Below, in pieces: positions 17,947-27,285 of a DNA stretch of 64,000 nucleotides. Position numbers and translations under genes: made by a program. How positions within the stretch are numbered: the first letter of the stretch is position 1; each line of letters starts with the position of its first letter. Source of the DNA: Lewinellaceae bacterium (GTDB taxonomy: Bacteria; Bacteroidota; Bacteroidia; Chitinophagales; Saprospiraceae); contig JACJXX010000002.1 in NCBI GenBank assembly GCA_020636435.1, forward strand, positions 682,001-746,000, in the 5' to 3' direction. The notes beneath the pieces were generated by a model, which saw only the letters and a list, made by a program, of their open reading frames with translations, was not told the origin of the DNA and ran no database searches.

Positions 17947-18333
17947 ATGGCAATGTATATAAGCAAGAATATCAATTTTTTACGCAAAGGCCTAGGCTTT
18001 ACTCAGGGAGATGTCGCGGAGAAGATTGGAAAAACCATTGCCACAGTAAGTGATTATGAAAAGGGCCGAAGCCTTCCGCCTTTGGATATAACCGTAAAAC
18101 TTTGCAATCTATTCGGCGTCACCCTCGACGAGCTGGTCAGCCGGGACCTGGCACGGGAAGGGTACTCTCCCCAACAGCCACTTCCTAAGGAACATACCGA
18201 CAAAGGCAACCCGGAACTCCTCAACCGCCTGCTCGTACAGAAACTAGAAGAGGTGGCCGAAGAACTGAAGGAAAACTACCCGGAGGCGTACCGGAAATTG
18301 AAGCTGGAGGAGTTGATCAGAAAGGGGAAGTAG
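17947..18333 (+). CDS. XRE-family transcriptional regulator
   Basis: 128 residues. The helix-turn-helix lies at about 8-62 (N-F-L-R-K-G-L-G-F-T-Q-G-D-V-A-E-K-I-G-K with a recognition helix T-I-A-T-V-S-D-Y-E-K-G). A C-terminal helical extension (about 90-128, charged) probably mediates dimerisation. An alternative start at 17953 removes two residues. The two ATTTAACCACT copies upstream suggest self-control. The target beyond itself is unknown. Confidence 0.88.
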   Translation: MAMYISKNINFLRKGLGFTQGDVAEKIGKTIATVSDYEKGRSLPPLDITVKLCNLFGVTLDELVSRDLAREGYSPQQPLPKEHTDKGNPELLNRLLVQKLEEVAEELKENYPEAYRKLKLEELIRKGK

Positions 18334-18733
18334 TACTACTCAATGTCATTAAGTTAAACTATTTTACAATGTGAAAGTCCCGGAGCGGTCGGACTGCCAA
18401 AGCGGGATGACCCCGAATATACCCCTCGGGAGGGGTCGACCACAGGGAGGGGGAGGAAAATCGGAGACTTCATATTTCCATTTTCTTATGTTAACAAAGT
18501 AGTGGGCAGACGCACAAAACAGGGGCAGTTTCCCGACTTTGAATCCCTACTCCTCTTCATTCTGGGCGCCAAGCTGAAAGAACAGGCGGGGGAGAAGTTC
18601 TTTGGTGGTTTTCAGCGGCCGGCGTTTTCGGAGTTGGGGGGGCGTTGCAGTTGGCGGCGTTTGAGGGGTGAGAGGCTTTAAAGGGAACCGGGTTAATGAA
18701 AGTAACCGGGTCAAAAAAATTTCAGGGTATATT
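18334..18733. other. Spacer with a diverged inverted-repeat element and a possible gene scrap
   Basis: 18336-18505 begins TACTACTCAATGTCATTAAG and ends TTATGTTAACAAAGTAG, resembling family I ends, with a CCCCTCGGGAGGGG hairpin inside. From 18502 a 60-codon frame (reading Q-F-P-D-F-E-S-L-L-L-F-I-L-G-A-K-L) is open to 18681 without a good start or known domain; it may be a decayed gene. Confidence 0.4.
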
Positions 18734-19516
18734 TTATAAGGGGTTCAACCTATTCTCAAAAACCTTGAGCAGGTGGCTTGCCAAGAAAATCTTCTCGATT
18801 GCATCCTTTTGGTCAATGACCAGATTTTGATGTGCCTTAGGGTTTCTGATTCCGCTCATACTACCCGCAAAAATGAACCTGTATCCCTCTTGAATATTCT
18901 GCCCACTCTGAGTTGACAGGTCAACAAGCTCAAAGGCAGGAGGTGTTCCTGAAAATGCTTTTTGCATCAACCTCGTCCCATCAAGTTCATCACCGGTTTT
19001 CGACTTATACGCGCTCTTAATAATGTCATTCAGTTCTTTAAATGATGCCACAACAGCATCCGCGTATTGCCTGGAGTCAAATCTTGGTTTGGCTACTGCC
19101 TTTATTTTATCATGGACTAAATTCCAAAAAGTTTGTGTAAGCGCCTCTGAGTTATTGATCAGCGTGAGGCCTTTTCTCCACCCAAAATCATTGTTCCCAA
19201 TTAAGTCGTTGGTAATTTCCCTCCCAATCTGAGAAAAATCTTTTGGTTCCCAGGTTGGACGACCAAGCATTCCAAACATTCTTTGCCCTTTCTTTTCTTT
19301 AAGAAAAGCGGTATGCCTTTCAAAATCATCGTCCGAGATATCTGTTTCATATATTTTGATCATCTTCAACTTCGAGAAATCCAGTTTTCTTCCTTGTAAA
19401 AAAAATTCACTTTTGCCTTCCGCATAGGCATCCAGGATTATATCGAGGTCATCACTTGAGATAAGCGTTAGAGCAAAGTGAAATCCACCAGATGAAAAGA
19501 ACACATTATATCTCAT
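18734..19516 (-). CDS. TIGR02391 (Ymh)-family HEPN-like protein
   Basis: 260 residues. The C-terminal about 130 residues match the TIGR02391/Ymh family: L-M-Q-K-A-F, L-S-T-Q-S-G-Q-N-I-Q-E-G-Y-R-F-I-F-A-G and G-I-R-N-P-K-A-H. The last is an R-x4-H motif typical of HEPN ribonucleases. The N-terminal about 120 residues are a separate domain with no assignment. TIGR02391 proteins are frequent in defence islands and are proposed to cut RNA on infection. It is AT-rich relative to its left neighbours and marks the start of the island. A cognate partner is not obvious. Confidence 0.8.
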   Translation of the reverse strand: MRYNVFFSSGGFHFALTLISSDDLDIILDAYAEGKSEFFLQGRKLDFSKLKMIKIYETDISDDDFERHTAFLKEKKGQRMFGMLGRPTWEPKDFSQIGREITNDLIGNNDFGWRKGLTLINNSEALTQTFWNLVHDKIKAVAKPRFDSRQYADAVVASFKELNDIIKSAYKSKTGDELDGTRLMQKAFSGTPPAFELVDLSTQSGQNIQEGYRFIFAGSMSGIRNPKAHQNLVIDQKDAIEKIFLASHLLKVFENRLNPL

Positions 19517-19658
19517 GTCACATAGAAGTTTTTCTCGTATTGCACCTTGTGGCCTAAAGGCTCAAATTTAATGTTTTTGCAGACGCCTTGCTGTCAAATT
19601 GTTTGATGCAATCATCATGCATGAACTTTTCATAACCATAAACTTGAATCCTTCTACC

Positions 19659-19802
19659 GTAACTTCTCAATAAATGGAAATAAAACCTGTCGTCCTTACA
19701 GGACTAAACCACCACTCAACCCTATTCCAGGGCCTTACGGCCCTGGCAACGAGCTTTCATCCCTACGGGATTTTATACAAACGGAGTTTATTGAGAACTT
19801 AC
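19659..19802. mobile_element. MITE-like element family D, copy 1 (8-bp duplication)
   Basis: 144 bp with ends GTAACTTCTCAATAAA and TTTATTGAGAACTTAC. It is flanked by exact CTTCTACC at 19651-19658 and 19803-19810. The interior contains CCTGTCGTCCTTACAGGACT and a CCAGGGCCTTACGGCCCTGG palindrome. It sits between the divergent HEPN genes. Confidence 0.9.
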
Positions 19803-19873
19803 CTTCTACCTCTCTTTCACGTTTCAAACAATAGACCTTTTTAGAGCTCATTTTAGCATAAAAAATTTGTCTT

Positions 19874-20356
19874 ATGGAAATAGTTAACCGCATACACAGA
19901 GCAACCAAGGAAATAATAGGAGATGAACATTGGGAAAATATTGAAAAACTATTCGTAGCCTTTTCCCGGTTCGAACATGGGCTCATCGAGACTGGATTCA
20001 TTCACGACAATCAGGTTTCCGCTGATTGGCATGGATTTTCACAAGAGATATCTGATGTATTCAGGTTGGATAGTTCTGAAACCTTGCAGGCAGCCTGTAA
20101 TTATATTCTTGATAACCCTCCCTGGACAAGGAGAAATGGTGACTGGATTCCAACCCCACTAAGGGGAGAATCCCATTGTTGGAATATTCTCTATTATGTT
20201 AAAACTGTGAGAAACAACTTGTTTCATGGCAGTAAATATCCTTTCGCTCCTGAAAGGGATAATGGTTTAATAACATCCTGCTTAGTCATATTAGACTATT
20301 GCATGGCGATTGCCCCACCTGAAGTTCAAGAAAAGATTTGGGAAGAGTTTGATTGA
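19874..20356 (+). CDS. HEPN-like protein
   Basis: 160 residues, all-alpha. Contains V-R-N-N-L-F-H-G-S-K, the R-N-x-x-x-H form of the HEPN active site, preceded by a long helix with an F-S-R-F-E-H-G segment as in other HEPN families. HEPN proteins act as metal-independent RNases in toxin-antitoxin and abortive infection systems. It is probably not part of one transcript with the divergent gene at 18734. AT-rich, island-type composition. Confidence 0.7.
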   Translation: MEIVNRIHRATKEIIGDEHWENIEKLFVAFSRFEHGLIETGFIHDNQVSADWHGFSQEISDVFRLDSSETLQAACNYILDNPPWTRRNGDWIPTPLRGESHCWNILYYVKTVRNNLFHGSKYPFAPERDNGLITSCLVILDYCMAIAPPEVQEKIWEEFD

Positions 20357-20507
20357 CCTACCTAAATGCCTTATCCAGGTTATGCCTTCGCCCAAACTGG
20401 GATAACCAGAAACCATGTAAATAGATCTTTCCTAAAACGGTTTGAAAAAAGGGACCTTGCATTTATTACAATGCCGCTGTTGGCAAAAGAATATATCAAA
20501 ACACCAA

Positions 20508-21050
20508 ATGACTAGAGAAACACCTGAAGTTGATGCCATCAAAAATGAGTGCCTCAACTTACTTATCGTTTACCATACCTACCGTGCGACAATTTCCAAA
20601 ATCAGCCCCAAAATTGGGAGCCGGTTTGATTTACATTATTCTTGGGTACACCTTCGTGTACTTGAAAATGACATAGTAATGCGTCTGTGCCGGTTAGATG
20701 ATGATGACAAGACAAATCATTCCCTTCGAGAAGCGTTGCGCAGCGTAAGGCATGATATTCCACAAAAAGAAGTCAAGGCAATCGATAAAAGGCTAAAGAA
20801 GTATCGTCTGCTTATTAATCCATTGAAGACAAAAGCAAGGAATTATTTCCTGGCGCACATGAGTAAAGTTGCGGAAGAACCTCATGCCCCTCAAAGAGGA
20901 TTAGAAAAACCAATTGAAGAGGTAGTCAATATTGTTGACATGATTGCTAGTACTCCAGTGAATTACACTCTGAGTGTTGGCTCGCAGGAACCAAAGTTAA
21001 ATTTGAGGGTAGAACTTTCAAATGATAAAAGTCCTGGCGAAAAGTATTAG
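20508..21050 (+). CDS. Helical protein with a HEPN-like R-N-x-F-x-A-H motif
   Basis: 180 residues from the ATG at 20508; the frame runs back to a TTG at 20442. Predicted all-alpha: a first helix pair (K-N-E-C-L-N-L-L-I-V-Y-H-T-Y), then D-K-R-L-K-K-Y-R and K-A-R-N-Y-F-L-A-H-M-S-K. The last resembles the AbiU2/HEPN class in which R-N and H are separated by four residues. Same strand and composition as the 19874 gene. Function inferred only from that motif and context. Confidence 0.6.
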   Translation: MTRETPEVDAIKNECLNLLIVYHTYRATISKISPKIGSRFDLHYSWVHLRVLENDIVMRLCRLDDDDKTNHSLREALRSVRHDIPQKEVKAIDKRLKKYRLLINPLKTKARNYFLAHMSKVAEEPHAPQRGLEKPIEEVVNIVDMIASTPVNYTLSVGSQEPKLNLRVELSNDKSPGEKY

Positions 21051-21324
21051 GCAGTAGTTCATATTTCCTTGAAATCGCTGTAACAGCCCTCCCTCCTTTT
21101 CCAAAAAATGCAATGTTGTGTATTTCATCCAAACGAATAGGCTATGGGGCTACTTTCCTTGATGAAGCAAAAAGCCAACAGAGAAATGCTTACCCGAATT
21201 CCTATGCCCTGCAACGATTTCCCACTTTCCCCGAACCAAACCCCTCCCCATCCCCGTAAAAATCCTTAGATTTATCTTCCGACGCCAAAACGCGCATAAC
21301 ATCAACCAACTTCTATAACCACAA

Positions 21325-24300
21325 ATGAACCATCCCAACCCTAACACCATCGACGAGTTCATCTCCAAATGGGCGGCCTCCGGAGCGGCGGAACGCGCCA
21401 ACGCCCAGGCTTTCATCCTCGGCCTTTGCCAAGTGCTGGGCGTGGAACCGCCCCAGCCCAAAACCCCGGAAGAAGCCGCCAACGCCTACGTTTTCGAGAA
21501 AACAGTACCCGCCATCAGCGGGGCCAGCAAGAACTTCATCGACTGCTACAAACGGGGGCACTTTGTGTTGGAAGCCAAGCAGGGCGCCGACGCCGCCAAC
21601 GGCAGTGCGCCCTTGTCCGCCGCAGCGGAGGCACAGCGCGCCGGCCGCAAGCGCGGGCACGGCATCCGCGGCACCAAAGCCTGGGATACGGCCATGGAAA
21701 AGGCCCGCAAGCAGGCGGAAAAGTACGCCCGCCTGCTGCCCCGGGATGAGATCGACGGAGGCCGGCCGCCCTTCCTGATGGTGGTGGACGTGGGCCATAG
21801 TATCGCCCTGTACACTGACTGGAGCCGCGCCGGCGGGCATTATGTGCCCTTCCCCGACCCCACCTCCTACCGCATCCGGCTGGAGGATCTGCAGAATGAG
21901 GAGAACCAGGAACTGCTGCGCGCCGTCTGGACGTACCCGCTCAGCCTGGACCCCAGCCGCCGCAGCACCAAAGTGACCCGCAAGATCGCCGACCGGCTGG
22001 CAAGGCTGGCCCGCTCCCTGGAAGGGCAGCACGCGCCGGAGCGGGTGGCCCACTTCCTGATGCGCTGCCTCTTTACCATGTTCGCCGAAGATGTGGGGCT
22101 GCTACCGGAGAAGAGCTTCACCCAACTGCTGAGTGATATGCAGAAAGCTCCGGGCACTTTCGTCCCCATGCTGGAATCGCTCTGGGACAGTATGAACAAG
22201 GGCGGTTTTTCGGTCGTCCTACGCAGGAATTTACCGCGTTTTAACGGCGGCCTGTTCGCGGAAATAGAAGTGATCGACCTCGACGCCGACCAGATACAGC
22301 TACTCCTGGAAGCCGCCGATTCCGACTGGCGCGACGTGGAGCCCGCTATCTTTGGCACCATGCTGGAGCGCGCTCTCGACCCGCAGGAGCGCCATAAGCT
22401 GGGAGCCCACTATACGCCGCGCGCCTACGTGGAGCGCCTGGTGCAGCCCACCATCATCGAGCCGTTGCGGGCCGAGTGGGAAGCCGTACAGGTAGCCGCC
22501 CTGCAGCTGACGGAGCAAGGCGACATCACCGCCGCCATTACCCAGGTGGAACGCTTCCTGCAGCGCCTGGCCAACCTGAAGGTGCTCGACCCCGCCTGCG
22601 GCAGCGGCAACTTCCTCTACGTCACCCTGGAATTGCTCAAACGGCTGGAAGGGGAGGTATTCAACACCCTGCGCGAGCTGGGCCAGGGGCAGCAGCGCCT
22701 GGAGCTGGCCGGCGCCATCGTCACCCCGGCCAACCTGCTGGGCATCGAGGTCAACCCCCGCGCCGCCGCCATTGCCGAGCTGGTCCTGTGGATCGGCTTC
22801 CTGCAGTGGCACCTGCGCAGCCGGGGCAGCCTGGAGGACCTCAAAGAGCCGATAATCCGTGATTTGCACAACATCGAATGCCGGGATGCGGTGCTCACCT
22901 GGGAGGATCGGACGCCTATGCTAGATAAAGACGGGCAGCCGGTGACCCGCTGGGATGGACGGACGACGAAACCGCATCCGGTGACCGGGGAGGAAGTACC
23001 GGACCCGGAAGCGCGGGTGCAGGCGTATCAGTACCACAATCCTCAACCGGCGGAGTGGCCGGAGGCGGATTTTATTGTGGGGAATCCGCCGTTTATTGGC
23101 ACCGCCCGTATGCGGGATGCGCTGGGCGATGGATATACGGAGGTGCTGCGGAATACCTATAAAAACGTACCGGATTCGGCGGATTATGTGATGTTCTGGT
23201 GGGATAAGGCGGCGGAGCTGGTGCGGAAGGGGGAGGTCGAGCGATTTGGGTTTATTACTACGAATAGCCTGCGACAGACGTTCAACCGGCGGGTGCTGCA
23301 ACACCACATGGGGCAGAAGAAGCCAATCTCTTTAACATTTGCTATTCCCGATCATCCGTGGGTGGATAGTAGTGATGGGGCGGCAGTACGTATAGCGATG
23401 ACGATAGGCGTGCCAGATAATCAAGAAGGGATGCTTCAAAAAATAGTTCAAGAAAATCCACAAGAAGGAGACCAAGCTGCCGCAGTAGAATTCAGTGTTT
23501 CCAAGGGAGACATCCTTCCTGATTTATCTATAGGCGCGAATGTAGCGGGAACTGTTTCATTAAGAGCTAATGAAAAACTCACAAGTCGAGGAGTTATATT
23601 GTATGGAAGTGGCTTTATCTTAAAAGCACAAGAAGCTGCTAAGTTAGGACTAGGAGTAAATGAAGGGTTGGAAAACCACATCCGCCCTTATTTAAATGGA
23701 CGTGATTTGACTCAAAAACCTAGAAACGTAAAAGTAATAGACCTTTATGGATTATCTTCTGATCAAGTTCGTGAACGATACCCAGAAGTTTTTCAATGGG
23801 TTTCAGAAAGAGTTAAGCCGGAAAGAGACCAAAGCAGGGAACCAAAAGTAAAAGAAAATTGGTGGCTTCATGGCAGAACGAGACCTGAACTCCGAGAGTC
23901 AATCGAGTCAATGTCTCGATATATCACAACTGTTGAAACTTCAAAGCATAGATTTTTTGTATTTCTCGATAAAAACGTTTTACCCGATAACAAATTGGTC
24001 AATATTGCACTGGAAGACGCATACTTTCTTGGAATTCTTTCTAGCCGATTACATGTTACTTGGGCTATGGCTACAGGAGGAAACTTGGGAGTAGGAAATG
24101 ATTCTGTTTATTCAAAAACCCGCTGCTTCGAAACCTTCCCCTTCCCACCCCCCACCGACGCCCAAAAATCCCACATCCGCTCCCTCGGCGAGCGCCTCGA
24201 CGCCCACCGTAAGCGGCAGCAGGAGCTGCACCCCCATCTGACCATGACGGATATGTACAACGTCCTGGAAAAAGAGCGCGCCGGGGAGCCCCTCACCGAA

Positions 24301-24804
24301 AAAGAGTGCCGCATCCACGAACAGGGCCTGGTGGGCATCCTGCGGCAGCTCCACGACGAGTTGGACACCGCCGTGGCAGAAGCCTACGGCTGGTCCGCCA
24401 ACCTGGAGGAGGGCGAGATCCTGGAGCGCCTGGTGCAGATCAATGCTGAGCGGGCAGCGGAGGAAGCCGCCGGGCTTGTCCGCTGGCTGCGGCCGGAGTA
24501 CCAGGCGACGGAAGAGGCGAAAGTGGCTAAACAGGGCAAGCTGCTGGAGGTGGAAGTGGATGCGGCGGAAGCGCAGGGGGCCGCTGTCGAAAAGCGCCCC
24601 TGGCCGGATACCCTGCCGGAGCAGGCGGCTGCCCTGCGGGACCTGCTGAACAGCCTGGATGCCCCGGCGGATGTGCCTACGCTGGCGGCGGCTTTTAATA
24701 AGAAGCGGACGAAAAAGCATCTGGAGCAGGTGGAGCGGTTGCTGGAGACGCTGGGGGCGCTGGGGCAGGCGGAGGAGGTGGAGAAGGGGGTGTGGGGGCG
24801 GTGA
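21325..24804 (+). CDS. MmeI-like type IIG restriction-modification enzyme
   Basis: 1159 residues, the usual size for single-chain type IIL/IIG enzymes. The N-terminal domain holds D-C-Y-K-R-G-H-F-V-L-E-A-K-Q-G (about 72-87), a PD-(D/E)xK-type nuclease core. The gamma-class N6-adenine methyltransferase domain has motif I D-P-A-C-G-S-G-N-F (about 422-430) and motif IV N-P-P-F (about 590). A target recognition domain follows (about 660-930) and a helical tail. One protein would methylate one strand of its site and cut at a fixed distance. Bases from about 23410 to 24118 are visibly AT-rich against GC-rich flanks, so the specificity region seems to be imported. No separate specificity subunit is present. 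Confidence 0.88.
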   Translation: MNHPNPNTIDEFISKWAASGAAERANAQAFILGLCQVLGVEPPQPKTPEEAANAYVFEKTVPAISGASKNFIDCYKRGHFVLEAKQGADAANGSAPLSAAAEAQRAGRKRGHGIRGTKAWDTAMEKARKQAEKYARLLPRDEIDGGRPPFLMVVDVGHSIALYTDWSRAGGHYVPFPDPTSYRIRLEDLQNEENQELLRAVWTYPLSLDPSRRSTKVTRKIADRLARLARSLEGQHAPERVAHFLMRCLFTMFAEDVGLLPEKSFTQLLSDMQKAPGTFVPMLESLWDSMNKGGFSVVLRRNLPRFNGGLFAEIEVIDLDADQIQLLLEAADSDWRDVEPAIFGTMLERALDPQERHKLGAHYTPRAYVERLVQPTIIEPLRAEWEAVQVAALQLTEQGDITAAITQVERFLQRLANLKVLDPACGSGNFLYVTLELLKRLEGEVFNTLRELGQGQQRLELAGAIVTPANLLGIEVNPRAAAIAELVLWIGFLQWHLRSRGSLEDLKEPIIRDLHNIECRDAVLTWEDRTPMLDKDGQPVTRWDGRTTKPHPVTGEEVPDPEARVQAYQYHNPQPAEWPEADFIVGNPPFIGTARMRDALGDGYTEVLRNTYKNVPDSADYVMFWWDKAAELVRKGEVERFGFITTNSLRQTFNRRVLQHHMGQKKPISLTFAIPDHPWVDSSDGAAVRIAMTIGVPDNQEGMLQKIVQENPQEGDQAAAVEFSVSKGDILPDLSIGANVAGTVSLRANEKLTSRGVILYGSGFILKAQEAAKLGLGVNEGLENHIRPYLNGRDLTQKPRNVKVIDLYGLSSDQVRERYPEVFQWVSERVKPERDQSREPKVKENWWLHGRTRPELRESIESMSRYITTVETSKHRFFVFLDKNVLPDNKLVNIALEDAYFLGILSSRLHVTWAMATGGNLGVGNDSVYSKTRCFETFPFPPPTDAQKSHIRSLGERLDAHRKRQQELHPHLTMTDMYNVLEKERAGEPLTEKECRIHEQGLVGILRQLHDELDTAVAEAYGWSANLEEGEILERLVQINAERAAEEAAGLVRWLRPEYQATEEAKVAKQGKLLEVEVDAAEAQGAAVEKRPWPDTLPEQAAALRDLLNSLDAPADVPTLAAAFNKKRTKKHLEQVERLLETLGALGQAEEVEKGVWGR

Positions 24805-24868
24805 GGACATTATGCTGATAAATGGCAAGATTAGTAACTTTAGCTGAAAAATCCCAAAACATATCAAT

Positions 24869-27277
24869 ATGTCAGATCAAAGAGAACAACCACATGTCTT
24901 TCTGAATAATGAAGTTTTAACAAATGATCGTTATACTTACTTAAGGAGGCCTCAAAACAACAATGATGAGCCTCAGGAAGAAAAAGACTATTCCTATCAG
25001 CAACAAAGGTTTGCCAGGTTTTTAACAGATTTTGAGGCAGACCAAGACCGCCGCCATGAACAAAGAGACCTCACTCTGGAAATTCCAGAACATGTTGATT
25101 ACATCGAAATTCGTTTTTTCAAACCTTTCGACGGAAAACTAGAAAATTTATTTGTCCGGCAATACGGGTTATATCCTGCCAAATTCTGGTTTTTCAACAA
25201 AATTGTTCTATTTGCCATCAATGATGAAGCTACTTTTGAAACTTTCAAGGAGGAGATAAGGGCTTTTTTGGAAATGGAGGATCCTAACAGAGAGAGCGAT
25301 GATTTCAGGAATGAAATCAAATTAATTGAGGCCTTCAGGTTCTTTTCTTCAGAGAAAATCCGAGAATCCTTCCAGGAAGAGCTTACCTATATTGAACTTA
25401 TTTCTGAAGGCCTTACTCCAGACGCTTATAGAGCAATTTCTGAAAAGCTCTTCTCGTATCTTGATGAGGAAGAAATCGTTTACACCTACGATTCTAATGC
25501 CAACACCATTGAAGTCCGGAATATTTCAAATGCAACAATTGACCTGGTCGTCAATAATTTTGATGTAATAGGCAAAGTCAATGCAGCCAAAACCACAAAA
25601 GTAACTCCTGGTGAATTTGGAGAAGTTCATAGAGGGTTTGGTTTTTCCATAAGGACAAATGAAGATTTACCCATTATTGGAATCATTGATACCGGTGTAA
25701 GCTATCGAACGCCACTCTCTCCTCTGATCTTGAACCCCGATAACCATTCGTATGACCTAACAGGTACAAGCGTTCTACAAGATAAAGTTGAACATGGAAC
25801 CTCAGTCGCCTGTTTAGCCTGCCTCGGAAACCAAATTCACTTGAACCCTGAGAGCGAAGAATTTCATGCAGACGCTAACATCCTGTCTATTAAAGTGATG
25901 GATGACAATGCTGCCATTCTTCAAAGGTCTCAGGTAATTGAATTGATTAGAAAAGCCTATGCTGAATTTGGAGTGAAAATCTTTACTTTGACGGTAACTG
26001 AAAACCACCGGCATAAATGGGATAATGAAGAAGTATCCAAATACGCCTTCCTTCTCGATAAAATAGCCTACGAACTCGATATACTCATTATCATTTCTAT
26101 AGGCAACAGAAATGAATTAATGGACCTGCAATCAGGAGAAGCGTTAGCCTATCCGGATCTTTTCTTAACTGAAGAATCTAACCTTGAAGCACCATCTGAA
26201 TCCTTTAATAACCTGACTGTTGGTGCTATCGCAGATAATTTTGAAGAAGATGATCATAATGGTACAACACCGAACAAGAAATTTCCTGCTATTTATACGC
26301 GGACTTACCATTTTAATGAAGAAACAAGCTTACTTAACCAATTCCAGAAGAATAAAGCTCTTTTCAAACCCGATGTAGTCTTTCAAGGAGGGGATTATGA
26401 TATTAGACTTGATTGGGGGACTTCTCCTGCATTGAGGTTACTTTCCTCAAGAATTAATAATGAGGGTGGCTTCCATCGGAATGTCGGAACAAGTTTCGCA
26501 ACTCCTTTAGCGGCCAACCTTGCAGCAAGAATAATCTCCAAATACCCGACCATTAAAATGCAAACCGTAAAAGCTCTCATCATAAATTGCTCAAAATATC
26601 CATGGGATACCAATAGTGTGCCGGGTGAGCTCTCAAACATTGAGAAAGTGGTCCACCAGGTTATCGGTCATGGTATACCAGATCCCGAAGCTTGTCTTTC
26701 TTCATTTGATGATGAGATCACAATTATAAAGGAAGACAGTATTCGGTTAGACAACCACAAGGTGATTCCGATAAGAGTTCCTGAATATCTGCTAGAGATA
26801 GATAAAGAACGGGTTTTGGAAATAAAAGCAACACTATGCTATAATTTTGAACCGCTCATAGACAACCACCTAGGATATTGCCCGATTCACATCAGTTTTG
26901 GCATATTCAGAAATGTCCCAATCAGTGGATCGAGCACAGATGATATCAAATTGAAGAGCTATTCTTCCTGGTCGGAAGATTATTATTTTAAAGCGAAGTT
27001 GCTTAGCAACGTACAAAAGGTAAAGGTGAATATTTCTAAAGAAAATATCCGGCAGGAAAACAATCAGTTTCTGTTGGCCATAAGATCGAAGGTCAATAAA
27101 ATCCTGCCGGAAAGGATGCAGGAAAAATATCAAAGAATGGATCATAACTTCTCGGTAGTAATCAAAATAAAAGAACTAGGGAAATCCCCAACAGGAAGGC
27201 TCTATTCTGAAATGCATGCCATCAATGAATTACAGGCAATTACTATCATTGACTTAGAGGCTGAAGGAAGTGTTTGA
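24869..27277 (+). CDS. Subtilisin-like (S8) protease, IetS-like
   Basis: 802 residues without a signal peptide, so cytoplasmic. The S8 catalytic triad is complete: D274 in I-I-G-I-I-D-T-G, H309 in V-E-H-G-T-S-V-A and S542 in G-T-S-F-A-T-P. About 250 N-terminal and 240 C-terminal residues carry no recognised domain. Cytoplasmic subtilases of this layout pair with an AAA+ ATPase in the IetAS system, first known from an Agrobacterium Ti plasmid and later listed as a phage-defence system. Here the ATPase (27286) lies immediately downstream but on the opposite strand, 8 bp from stop to stop. Composition is AT-rich, unlike the preceding methyltransferase. Confidence 0.85.
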   Translation: MSDQREQPHVFLNNEVLTNDRYTYLRRPQNNNDEPQEEKDYSYQQQRFARFLTDFEADQDRRHEQRDLTLEIPEHVDYIEIRFFKPFDGKLENLFVRQYGLYPAKFWFFNKIVLFAINDEATFETFKEEIRAFLEMEDPNRESDDFRNEIKLIEAFRFFSSEKIRESFQEELTYIELISEGLTPDAYRAISEKLFSYLDEEEIVYTYDSNANTIEVRNISNATIDLVVNNFDVIGKVNAAKTTKVTPGEFGEVHRGFGFSIRTNEDLPIIGIIDTGVSYRTPLSPLILNPDNHSYDLTGTSVLQDKVEHGTSVACLACLGNQIHLNPESEEFHADANILSIKVMDDNAAILQRSQVIELIRKAYAEFGVKIFTLTVTENHRHKWDNEEVSKYAFLLDKIAYELDILIIISIGNRNELMDLQSGEALAYPDLFLTEESNLEAPSESFNNLTVGAIADNFEEDDHNGTTPNKKFPAIYTRTYHFNEETSLLNQFQKNKALFKPDVVFQGGDYDIRLDWGTSPALRLLSSRINNEGGFHRNVGTSFATPLAANLAARIISKYPTIKMQTVKALIINCSKYPWDTNSVPGELSNIEKVVHQVIGHGIPDPEACLSSFDDEITIIKEDSIRLDNHKVIPIRVPEYLLEIDKERVLEIKATLCYNFEPLIDNHLGYCPIHISFGIFRNVPISGSSTDDIKLKSYSSWSEDYYFKAKLLSNVQKVKVNISKENIRQENNQFLLAIRSKVNKILPERMQEKYQRMDHNFSVVIKIKELGKSPTGRLYSEMHAINELQAITIIDLEAEGSV

Positions 27278-27285
27278 CATCTTGT

